Made by a program: the position numbers and the translations under genes. A stretch of DNA of 64,000 nt from NCBI RefSeq assembly GCF_921293095.1, contig NC_060246.1:16262001-16326000 (forward strand), written 5' to 3'. The DNA comes from Ischnura elegans. Lineage: Eukaryota; Arthropoda; Insecta; Odonata; Coenagrionidae. The stretch's first letter is position 1; every line of letters begins with the position of its first letter. Under the pieces are notes generated by a model, which saw only the letters and a list, made by a program, of their open reading frames with translations, searched no databases and had not been told where the DNA came from. Shown piece by piece: positions 21,835 through 31,246 of this stretch.

Positions 21835-23560
21835 CACCCATGTCTCGTATAGCGCAATTTCGATTAGCGCAATTTCGATATAGCGCAAATTCGTTCCTCG
21901 GGGAAACATTGCAACGCAGTGTAGCCTAATCAAAAATCTTAAACGCTCTCGTGATAAAACGTGAACTTGCGCTAAGTACACACGAAATTTCTATCAATTT
22001 ACGCATATTAATATTATTTCTTGTCTCAAATCTTCTTTTTTGTTTATATATTAATCGAAATTCATTGCTGCGCAATTGCCAAAAGTATTACTCGTCATTG
22101 GGTCGAGATAGCCGGCCTACCGAAGATTTATCTCGTCTCCTTAACAGAATGATAATAAATAATTTAGATCGTTGGGGCTAGTGGAAAAGAGTTTTTTTTT
22201 CAGCAATACGGTTTGAGACGTATTTTTGCCGTCGTAGGTTACCGGGCGATTGCCTTCCAGGTAGAGAGTCTACGCTAAAGCCTTCAAGGTCATCGGTATT
22301 CACTGGGGAGAAATGGAGCGGTGACCGAGTTGCGCATGAATAGCATCAACACATAAAAGGGTCCGCTATAGAGTCTTAAACACAATGGCTTCGTTCCCTC
22401 CCCGCAGTCATAGCCCTTCTGCGTCTCAAGAATACAGTTCAGCAGAAGAAGGTGATTTAGATAGAGCCATACAGGGTAAAAACCAAGAGAATATGGCAAA
22501 AAATAGGAATGCGTGTAGAAAAATCAAGAATTTATCAAGAAAAACCATTAACCTAGAAGAGGACTTGAGAGAGGTCAATTGCTTTGAAAATGGAGAGCGT
22601 CAAAGCGATATTGCGCGGAAGTTTAAACTCAAGATGCCTTATTCTGAATAAAGACGAAGCAAAAATATCAGTGACCTCAGCCGCACCAACTTCAACCAAG
22701 CGGTCTACACATACGGAAAGTTCATGGTGAATCAGTACAAAAAGACGAGAGTGGTAATCGCTCCGAGACATTAAGTGAAAGCTCCGGTTGGTTCCAGAAT
22801 TTAAACGGCAAGCAGGTATTTTCAGTGCGGCGATATCAGTTGAATCTGCAAGTGTTGATAGCGCAGCCACCACAACATTTTCTGATGAACTCCAAGCTGT
22901 TATTGAAAGTGGCTCCTTTCCCCCTCAACTAGTTTTTAGTGTTGACGAGACGATATTCTTTTGGAAAAGAATGCATTCTCGTTCATTCATTTTCAGGGAA
23001 GGAAAACCTGGGTCAGGTTTCAAGGCATTTAAAGACTGTTTCACGTAGCTGCTAATGACTCGGAGGACTTCAAATTAAAATGATTTATCATTCATAAACT
23101 CCGCTAGCTATGAAATGGCATTTAAAGTAGCATTTTCCTGTCATTTAGATAAGCGACAAAAGGGCCTGGGTGACACAATAGTTGTTTTTAGACTAGTTTG
23201 AAAAATCATTAACTGCCGGCAACGCATTACGATCCCCTGAGATAGCAGATGTTAGCCCACCCGCACGACAGGACGGAATTTCGAAAGCACGTAAGAATTT
23301 TTTTTAACGTGAATAGAAGTCTTTGAATGCGTGAATACTATCTTTAAAGATGTTTTAAACTATAAATATTTATAGAAATAATGTTTTCTAAGGCTTTTTA
23401 TGGGAATATAGATGTTTTAGAGGAAATTCAATACCCAAGACCTATGCTACCAGGAACGCATCCCTATCTTCCCTATGTTAAAACGCTCTCGTATAACGCA
23501 AATTCGTATAGCGCAAAGACCCCAAGGAACGCATCCCTTGCGCTATACGAGACATGGGTG
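21835..23560 (+). mobile_element. Degenerate Tigger/pogo transposon with its own ends
   Basis: Inverted ends cacccatgtctcgtatagcg / cgctatacgagacatgggtg with TA on both sides (21833-21834, 23561-23562). Extra inverted 'tcgtatagcgcaa' blocks are subterminal. It contains broken transposase pieces at 22385-22651 and 22788-23048. Confidence 0.82.
22385..23048 (+). pseudogene. Tigger-like transposase, broken
   Basis: The first piece has a CENP-B/Psq-type helix-turn-helix (NLSRKTINLEEDLREVNCFE then GERQSDIARKFKL). After a stop and frame changes the second piece has a DDE-1 motif region (LVFSVDETIFFWKRM then FREGKPGSGFKAFKDCFT). Most of the catalytic core between and after these is deleted. Family known: pogo/Tigger DDE transposases. 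Not functional. Confidence 0.72.
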
Positions 23561-23739
23561 TACCCTGTTTTTAAAAAAATTTCCCCCATGGTTTTGGATC
23601 CCTCCCCCTCCTGAACGAAATTTCTGTGTAATTTTTTAAAATTTCTTCCCAAAACTGAAGCGTCAAAATTAGGGGGAGACTGACTACATTCAGAGAAACA
23701 GGGTATTTCTTTCATTTAATTTTGTCACTCATTTTGCAT

Positions 23740-23869
23740 CATGTTATAATATTTTCTGGAGTTTAGGTCAACAAAAAAAGGGGGAAGGTTATATAGGTTA
23801 TGTAAGTTATATAAGTCATAAAGTTATATAAGTTATGTTGACCTAAACTCCAGGAAATATTGTAACATG
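23740..23869. repeat. Inverted repeat with 34-base arms
   Basis: Arms 23740-23773 and 23836-23869 are complementary with two mismatches. The 62-base loop contains repeated 'gttatataagttat' units. Probably a very short MITE; no target duplication was resolved. Confidence 0.7.
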
Positions 23870-24215
23870 TATTAAACGAGGTCAAGATAAGAAGAGAAAA
23901 AAAAATAATTATCATTTTGTATCTTCTTTATCCTCTACCCACCTTGCATTTTACCATTCCTTCTTTGCCTTCCTACAACAAGCATTACCTTCTCAAATAA
24001 TGCCCGATCCTGTTAAATTTTTTTCTTCTTTTTAGATTTAAATAAAATCCTCTAATGAGTCAACTTCTTATATACAGAACCACAAGTTGCAATGTAATTA
24101 TCTTAAGTCTTTTGGTAATTAAAGCCCAAATTTCTATGTGACAAACTCCCCTTTCAATGATAATACTACCATTGGATTTGATGCCATTTTTTTAACCTTA
24201 TCTCCATAGTTACCA

Positions 24216-24290
24216 CATTTATCTGAATGTAGTCCTCCCTTTTTTCCAAAAAATGCCCATGGTAAATGTAAAGGACTATTTTCAAAGGTA
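24216..24290. mobile_element. Fragment of 'gaatatagtc' MITE family
   Basis: The left end 'catttatctgaatgtagtcc' followed by 'ccaaaaaatgcccatggtaa' matches the family at 18236 and 60662. The right end is missing. Confidence 0.5.
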
Positions 24291-24699
24291 TCTTTTGTTA
24301 GAATATTGTATAATTATCTGGTTCTGAGTTATCCTGAAATTTTCAGCTTGATAGCTAATCAGGAAGTGGATTAAGTTGCAAGATTTTACCTGGATGAGAC
24401 CACAAATAATCTACGGCGCGAGTTAAGAGAAATGTTGTAAAAATGAGCAGTAATAAATTCTGATAAATGCAAATGTTAAAAAAACTATGCCATTTCAGAG
24501 AACTAGGGCATTTAGTATGCTGATTTCCAAGATCAATGCAAAATGTAAAGTAACAGTTTTCCTTAGGTCTTCATAGTTTCCATATTCATATCACTTACTC
24601 AGTCATTGACCGTGGAGAGTTTAGATAGGGAAAGGTAGAGTTTGATGTCACCATGGATTACAGGAGTACATATTCACAAGGCATTCAGGGCCTATCCCT

Positions 24700-24812
24700 G
24701 GGCCACGTCACGTGCTGAGGGTCGTTTTGTGTGGGGAGTCCAAAGCCCCCGCATGGGATTGGAGCCAAGGACCCTTTGCTCAGAAGCCCAATGCCCTACA
24801 CACTGGGCTTCC
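24700..24812 (-). repeat. tRNA-like SINE head
   Basis: The minus strand reads as a tRNA-like promoter: an A-box-like 'tgtgtagggcattggg' and a B-box-like 'ggctccaatcc'. No foldable tRNA is complete, so it is called a SINE remnant rather than a tRNA gene. Confidence 0.4.
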
Positions 24813-25607
24813 ATGCTCCCTTTCCTATCTCTCTGCTTCATAAATACCTATTTTCAAATTAATTGGAGGTACATAATGTGTACTGACATGCTCATTGTAG
24901 GTAAGAGCCCTTGTGGTCCGAAAATATACTAAAATTTTCTGCCAGCCAAGTTATTTTGGTCCCTGTATTTTTAAGGCTCTCTCTATGGTGTTTCAGTGCT
25001 TGTAGTAGAATGTCACCTGATCAGAAAAACTTTGTACTGCGTGATGTGCTTAGTTAAAGGGAGGAAGTATTGTATACTCAGTATTCTTAGCACATATTTC
25101 CAAGATGTTTGTAGATAGATTCCTGAATATAGCAGGATATGGATCAGATAAAGATTTTAATGTGATGCTAAGAAGCTTTAAAAGTTGATGAGTTTTCTAG
25201 CACGTACAATGAAATCAAATGATTATCGCCTCACTGCCAAAATATCTCTCTGAGCTCATTGTTTAAATTTTAAAATAAAAATTGGGGAATTTTATGTGTA
25301 CCATAAATGACTAGTTAATTTTAATTGTGTTAAAAATGTAATTTTAATGGTGTGAATCGATACCCTTAACTCCATGAGACTTCATAATGCAATCATCTTT
25401 TGCGTGCTGAAAATTAATTTAGCCAATCACGAGTGTATTTTTGTTGTATGAACAGCCATTCTAGTACTTTAGCAAGACTTGATGCACTACATGGTAATGT
25501 TTTGGATTGCACCACTTGTAATAAATAAATCCGCATCCACACAAGCTCATTCAGGTGGTGAGGGCGGGCCTGGCAAGTATGCATCATGTAATTTTTTTCC
25601 TCACAAG

Positions 25608-26072
25608 TAGGGATGGTCGGATCGGATACCTCGGATCCAAATATCCGCATATATTGCCCTTCATCGGATACATCGGATCCAAAGTCACAGAAGAAATCGG
25701 ATCTGGATCTGAAATTTTGAATAATAGCTTCAGTGAATGCAACGTGCAATAAGGGTGGAAAGAGTTCTGATTCTATCTTTGAATGTGCCGTCGCTTGCGA
25801 TTCTTGTCCTACTCATGAACCGTTTTGTTTGAAAGCTCTCGCAGAGGTTACGTAGAAGAATTTCAGCCGTCAAAAATAAAAAGGGCTTAATACGACTGGC
25901 ACATAGTGTGACTCTTCCCAGGAGATTGAACAATCATCAGGGGAATCTCAGCGACAGGAATTTGAAAATGCGTTTGGATCCGAAAATATCCGATCTGAAA
26001 GATCCGGCTCCAAAAATCAAGGATCCGATCTAAAGCCGGATCCAATAAATATCCTGGATCCGTCCATCCCTA
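25608..26072. mobile_element. hAT MITE, 465 bp, perfect 8-bp target duplication
   Basis: Ends tagggatggtcggatcg / cggatccgtccatccctact region: left end tagggatgg, right end ccatcccta. Flanked by ctcacaag at 25600-25607 and 26073-26080. The interior is rich in 'ggatccg' blocks. No transposase. Confidence 0.85.
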
Positions 26073-26895
26073 CTCACAAGGAAACTGTAAAATTGCAATC
26101 TTAGTAATCTTGAATACTAGTCTTAACTAATCTATAGTAAAAATGATAAAACAAATCGTTTCTTTTAATAAATCCTATGCAATGAAATATAAATTAATGT
26201 ATTTACACTGACAATATACAGTTTGAACAATCTCACAAGAGAATAGAGGGAGGCGGTCAAAACAAATCTCATAATATCTCACTATGGGGGGTCCAAAAAT
26301 TGCCAAAATCACCTTACGTAATTAATGGACTAAAGGCATTAGATACACGGAGGTGATTTTTGGATTGCGTTGTTGCAGGATGAGGAAAAAATTCACGTAG
26401 ATTGATAATATGAGCCACTTGTAATATGCATCCGTAATCTGTGAAATCCCTTGTGTTACTGACAGACTCACTCATTGATCAATGCAAATTCCTGGCCACT
26501 TCCAGATGAGTTGCAGAGCTGAAAATTTGCTCAAACATGAGGAACTGTAAATGATTTGAAGGATAATACCAGAAATCCCCACTTTCCCTCACCGTAAAGG
26601 TCATTTCGTAATACATTTCTAAGTTACATTTGATTAATTCATCAAGTGTTCAACTATGTTAAACTTATTCATGCGTGAAGGCTACTTACTAGCTAGAGAC
26701 CCGGGTGTGTTGTTACCCTACAATAAGGGGTGCTAAATATGATGTTAAATGATTGATTACTCAAAAGATGATTGCTTGGTGCCAGATTTAGTCATGCTGG
26801 TCGATTTTGATTTATGTTGAAAAATTAAGGATGCCTTTTAAAAGTTGTGTAAATGTTAAGGAATAAAAAATTGATTGCTTTATTTTCATTTCTAG

Positions 26896-28511
26896 ACTCA
26901 AAGGTAGATGTGGCTGCCATAAATCATACTTACACCAGAGTTCAAAGCACATGCATGTTTGAGTATCAATGCAGTACAGAAGTGCTGGCAACCACTCAAT
27001 TATCATCTTACGTTAACTCCATGGTTCAGCATGGATTTAATGAAGAGCTAGCCAGAAGAGTGGATTTGGAGAAGAAAATTGATCCTGTGATAATGAACAG
27101 AGCTGCTTGCATTATTCAGAAACATTGGAGGTGCATTCTTGCCAAGAGACAAGCTGAAAAATTGAGATTAACAAAACTGATGGAAATGTGCCAGGCTGCT
27201 ACAATAATTCAGAAGAATTGGAGGCATTACATGGCACTCAAGTTGGTTGCCAATTTAAGGAAAGAAAAGCTGGAAGCAATGAACATATCTGCTGCTATAA
27301 TTCAGAGAAGTTGGAGACACACTCAGGCCAAGAGAAGAGCCCGTAAAATGAGACACGAGAGAATTTCTGCTATGAATAAAGCTGCCAGTATGATACAAAG
27401 AAATTGGAAGTATTTTGTAGCCAAGAGACAGGCCAGGTCATGGAGGTCTGAAAGAGTTGTAGAAATTAACCATGCTGCCGGTATAATTCAAAGGAATTGG
27501 AGGTGTGCTATTGCCAAAAGACAAGCCAGGATATGGAGGTCTGAGAGAGTAGAAGAAATGAACAAAGCTGCTTGTATGATTCAGAGAAATTGGAGGTATT
27601 TCGTAGCCAGGAGACAGGCCAGGACATGGAGGTCTGAAAGAATTGTAGAAATTAATAATGCTGCCAATGTAATTCAAAGGAATTGGAGGCATGCTATTGC
27701 TAAGAGACAAGCCAGGATATGGAGGTCTGAGAGAGTAGCAGAAATGAACAAAGCTGCTTGTATGATTCAGAGAAATTGGAGGTATTTCGTAGCCAGGAGA
27801 CAGGCCAAGACATGGAGGTCTGAAAGAATTGTAGAAATTAATAATGCTGCCAGTGTAGTTCAAAGGAATTGGAGGCATGCTATTGCAAAGAGACAAGCAA
27901 GAATGTGGAGGTCTGAGAAAGTAGCAGAAATGAACAAGGCTGCCATCATATTTCAGAAGATTTGGAGGAGAAAATTAGCCCTGAGGTTGGCCTCTAAATT
28001 GAGAGCAGAGGCAAGAAACAAAGCTGCTTCTGTAGTTCAGAGAAATTGGAGGTATTTTATAGCTAGGAGGAATGCCAGATTAATGAGAGGGGAAAGAATT
28101 GCTGCAATCAACGCCGCCGCCACAATAATGCAGAAAAATTGGAGGCGGTTATCAGCCATGAGAACGGCTTCCAAATTGAGAGCTGAGAGGCTAGAAATGA
28201 TGAACAGGGCTGCTTGTGTCCTCCAGAAATATGCGAGGCGATTCTTAGCTACAAGGCTGCTTGGGAGACTGCGAGCAGAGAGGCTGGAAGCAATGAATGT
28301 TGCTGCTTGCACAATCCAGAAGAACTGGAGGGTTGTGTTGGCCAAGAGGAAAGCTGCCCAACTGAGGGAAGCGAGACGTGAGGAAATGAACGCTGCTGTG
28401 TGCGTGCTTCAGAAGCACTGGAGGAGAGTCCAGTCTCAGCGGTTGGCTGCTGCACTGAGGGCGGAGAGAGCAAATGACTATTCAGCCTTACGTCAGGAGT
28501 TTGCTGAAAAG
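26896..28511 (+). CDS. asp: asp exon 7, IQ-repeat exon
   Basis: 1,616 bases, acceptor catttctag, donor gtaaat, entering in phase 1 and leaving in phase 0; residues 431-969. After ~70 residues with no known domain comes an array of 15 IQ motifs of the form AAxxIQ(R/K)NWRxxxAxRxA, spaced 31 residues apart in the regular part and starting near residue 500. The segment between motifs is a charged helix (WRSERVxEMN). IQ motifs bind calmodulin or myosin light chains; large IQ exons are a hallmark of ASPM genes. Motifs 4-9 are three 186-base tandem units. The last motifs (13-15) lose the tryptophan or vary. Confidence 0.9.
27381..27938 (+). repeat. Three tandem 186-bp units inside the IQ exon
   Basis: Unit starts at 27381, 27567 and 27753, and again the boundary at 27939, each exactly 186 bases apart. 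Each unit encodes 62 residues, i.e. two IQ motifs. Units two and three are nearly identical at nucleotide level; unit one is more diverged. Confidence 0.88.
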
Positions 28512-28794
28512 GTAAATAAATATTATCTTTTGATACCTCCAATGAACAAAGCATTAAAATTTGCATGCCCAACCAAACCCACTCTTCAGAGAACTCACCA
28601 ATAATAATTTTCTGTCTGGTAGTGCCAGGTGAAGCTCAAGCACTCGGCTCCATCTGAATGTTTCCTACTTTTTGCACCATTGTATTTATTCCTTTTAGTT
28701 ATGGCACCTGAGATTTATCTTATATCTCCCTTTATGTAGGACATACATATTTGGTATCCAATTCAAATACACCCTCTGCCTTTTTCAATGCATA

Positions 28795-28965
28795 CATATA
28801 CCATATAAACTGGTGTAAGAGATGCACCCCTATTTTGAGCATCAGAGCTGAAGAAAAAAAATTTGCGGCAATTTTTTAAATCCAATTTTGCTGTGTTGCA
28901 CGTACGCCTGGACTTTCGAAAGTAATCAAAATTTCCACTTTCAACACTAGAACTTTGCATGGAAT
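28795..28965. mobile_element. Fragment related to the element at 31247-33086
   Basis: Shares 'accatataaactggtgtaag' type start, 'gatgcacccctattttgag', 'gaagaaaaaaaatttgcgg' and 'acgcctgga' blocks with 31247-31400. Only the left part is present. Confidence 0.6.
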
Positions 28966-29167
28966 TTTCCAGCTAAATTTACCCAATATGTATGGTACCT
29001 GGAGATAAGTCTGTATTCACTTGTAGTCTTAACCTTATGATGCTATAATTGGGTTATTCATTGATTTATCTGTATTATTGCTGTCATTAAAATTTAAGAA
29101 ATAAATGAAAGAAAATAACGAGGAAATTTGAGGAATCCAAAAAGTATTACATATTTACGTATCTATC

Positions 29168-29281
29168 TGGTAAGTTCCTTTCGGGAAATGCTGCATTGGT
29201 AAAATTTTCTGCTTGATGTTTCACTCCTCACACTGGGAGCGTTTTCTTGAAAATGCAGCATTTCCCGAAAGGAACTTACCA
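29168..29281. repeat. Perfect 30-bp inverted repeat with 54-base loop
   Basis: Arm 29168-29197 starts tggtaagttcctttcggg, and arm 29252-29281 is its exact reverse complement. A transcript of the host intron would fold into a long hairpin. It could be a tiny MITE or a small-RNA precursor; nothing in the sequence decides between them. Confidence 0.8.
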
Positions 29282-29568
29282 CATATGTTTATATATTAAC
29301 TGTTTCAGACACCCAATGTCCCAAGCTTATAGTCTATTTTCAAAATACATATTTATCATCCTGGAATTGAAGGAATCAGAATTGACTTAAGGTGATCAAT
29401 TTACGATTCATATTCCGTCCCCAAGAATCGGTAGAATCGAGAATCCACATTTGGAATCTATTCATACCCAGTTTATATCACCTCATGTCAGTGTGTCTAT
29501 TTACTGTTAGATGAAGTAATCTTTTATTCCATATTATTTTCTCCTCCCTTTGTAATGAATCATTGTAG

Positions 29569-29994
29569 GTGTGTAGTAAATTCCAGCTGGAGATGCCAGC
29601 ATTTGACCTGATGTACCGACTAGCCTCATCATTGCCTCCTGAGCAAGATGTTTCCCATGCATTCAAGTACATTCAGAATGGCCTCAGGACCAAGATGCTT
29701 CCCAACCTGAGTCTGCTCCTGTGCAATAAAGCCACACAGACAGGCAGTGAACCAAATAATGAATTCACCAAGCCCAAGGCGGCATCAGGGATGACTCTTC
29801 GTCGCAGGACATTGAATGAGAAGCACGAGGTGCCCAAGACGTCGTCAGGTGTCCGCAGGTGCTTGATGCAGTGCCAAAGGTCCACTCTTGGGCACATGTC
29901 ACCGATTCGACGGAAGCTGTTGCAGAAGGAGGTTCCCGAAGCAATAAGGTGGTCGAGCGTTGCTGAGGCAGTGGGATGCACCCCAAGGAAGTGA
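29569..29994 (+). CDS. asp: asp exon 8, last coding exon read here
   Basis: Acceptor aatcattgtag, phase 0, open to TGA at 29992-29994; residues 970-1110. It begins VCSKFQLEMPAFDLMYRLAS, then a basic, S/T-rich tail. No ARM-like repeats of the kind at the ASPM C-terminus are seen, and no domain was recognised. A plausible donor (gtgagcc) begins at 29991, overlapping the stop codon, so the exon might instead splice onward; no good downstream exon was found. Higher GC than its flanks supports coding. Confidence 0.68.
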   Translation: MCSKFQLEMPAFDLMYRLASSLPPEQDVSHAFKYIQNGLRTKMLPNLSLLLCNKATQTGSEPNNEFTKPKAASGMTLRRRTLNEKHEVPKTSSGVRRCLMQCQRSTLGHMSPIRRKLLQKEVPEAIRWSSVAEAVGCTPRK

Positions 29995-30282
29995 GCCTTC
30001 TGCAAGGTTGGTGAATACGTTTAGAGAGTTTATAGCTTTAATTATAATGTTTTCTTCATTTGCCTATGGAAGTGTGGCTTGCTTACGTTTAACTTTGTTT
30101 TTGCACATGCATGCAAGCTCTTGATGGTGAAGGAAAACAGGGCATTAAAATTTCCTTTAAAACAAAGTCATTACCATGTTCCATGCCACGCACCACCATT
30201 GTTGACGTCACTCAACGTCACTTCTCACTCGACGTCAATGCCATTTAGTGAGACTCCATTTGGCATCTCATTACGCTGATGA

Positions 30283-30288
30283 AATAAA
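30283..30288 (+). terminator. Candidate asp polyadenylation signal
   Basis: AATAAA about 290 bases after the asp stop codon, the first canonical signal downstream. Cleavage would be expected 10-30 bases later. Confidence 0.45.
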
Positions 30289-30309
30289 TACTTGGTAGAC
30301 GTAATCGTA

Positions 30310-30820
30310 ACTCCATTGTAATATGTATTATTAACTCCATTGAAGCCAGGCAGGGAACTTGAAAATTTAGCAAAAATAGCATTTTATTTTATGACAGTTT
30401 TTGGTTCTCATGTATTTGTTACAAATTTTCATACAAGAATGTGAATTTAAAGTAGTCCGTTCTTCTGTTGCATAAAATTTCATTTCCATGCAGAGAGAAG
30501 TTCTATAAGAAAAGGGTTCAAAGAGGTAATTCATCCCCTCTCATTAATCTGGTGATGATATTTCATAAATGAATGGGAATAATATTTTCCTTTCGTTTCA
30601 TCACAAGCAGTGTATTAGTTACTGAAATACAACACTTCGTTGTTCAGTGTCTTGACTCTTTGCAAGGGCTGTTGGTCCCATTGTTTTCTCAGTAGCAGAT
30701 AAAAATTGAAAAAGTAATAATTAGATTTTGAATTGGGCCCTACCTTAATGGGAATGTTCAAACATCTATTCCTGCAATACCTAGCACAGCTCAAGTGGGG
30801 TGCATCCTAGTCCCAGAGTA
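30310..30820. other. Intergenic, nothing recognised
   Basis: No gene, repeat boundary or RNA signature seen between the asp polyadenylation signal and the transposon nest. Confidence 0.4.
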
Positions 30821-31246
30821 ATACAGTAAAACCTCTTTACATCGTAATGGAAGGGACCAAAATTTGGGCAATTTGATGTATGGAGGTTCACTATGGAGAG
30901 GTTTTCGTGATAGGCACCATTTTTTCATATCCTTTGGAAATAAAAGGCAGTACTGTCTTTTAAACCATTATATTTATGTGTTTAAACAAACATTCATGCA
31001 TCAGTGAACATGTATTTATTATTTAAAAATTACAGGAAGTGAGCACTATTGCATGATTTTTACCATGATTCGAGAGAAAATTATGTGATCTCTCTTAATT
31101 CAACAGTCACTTAAAATGATTAGGATAGTTGGATACTTTTTTTCTTATCTACTGTTAGGTATGCTCTCATATGGAAACAAAATGGCCTTAACTTAAATTG
31201 TTAACGTGAAAATTACAGTATATTAAAGGTGTGTAAGAAAAGAATA

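Larger units (their letters stand above)
18236..23703. mobile_element. Second 'gaatatagtc' MITE, split by nested insertions
   Basis: The left end 'cgtatttatctgaata' resumes as 'tagtcatgcctttttttcc' after 19844. The right end 'gactacattcagagaaacag' plus 'ggta' is reached at 23703. Between them lie a hAT-type MITE (18252-19836), the start of another hAT-type MITE (19892), a LINE (19973-21719) and a Tigger relic (21835-23560). Calling it one element is inferred from the matching split halves. Confidence 0.5.
17976..26895 (+). other. asp intron 6 (8.9 kb), transposon nest
   Basis: This is where exons for the two calponin-homology domains would be expected. None was found by reading for the conserved 'LRDGVRL' and 'AISRLQK' type motifs. 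18055-23703 is occupied by nested transposons; 24190-24330 is a MITE fragment, 24700-24810 a SINE head and 25608-26072 a hAT MITE. The remaining unique stretches (23870-24190, 24820-25600, 26080-26895) are AT-rich without supported exons. Confidence 0.6.
28512..29568 (+). other. asp intron 7 (1.06 kb)
   Basis: Contains a fragment of the 'gtgtaagaggcgcacc' transposon family (28795-28965) and a 114-base perfect-stem inverted repeat (29168-29281). No other content was recognised. Confidence 0.6.
6367..29994 (+). other. asp: abnormal spindle (asp/ASPM) homologue, whole gene span
   Basis: Eight exons (6367-6384, 6464-6631, 7818-8042, 10261-10788, 13631-13771, 17765-17975, 26896-28511, 29569-29994) join in frame at GT-AG sites to give about 1,110 residues. 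Order: ASH domain (~7-137), low-complexity linker with S/T-P sites (138-430), 15 IQ motifs (~500-950), short C-terminal segment (970-1110). Asp/ASPM proteins bind microtubule minus ends at spindle poles and focus the spindle; IQ motifs recruit calmodulin and the ASH domain is shared with centrosomal and ciliary proteins. The assignment rests on ASH plus long IQ array in this order. Known Asp has two calponin-homology domains before the IQ array and an ARM-like C-terminus; neither was found, so the product is either a CH-less variant or the locus is incomplete. Drosophila Asp is nearly 2,000 residues, so this is short. Confidence 0.8.

Noticed and set aside
24970-25050. Possible CH-domain exon after the acceptor-like gtttcag at about 25000
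   Set aside because: The frame closes within ~20 codons and shows none of the conserved CH residues.
27438-27896. 152-codon open frame antisense to the IQ exon
   Set aside because: It mirrors the 186-bp coding repeat on the opposite strand; its repeats are an automatic by-product.
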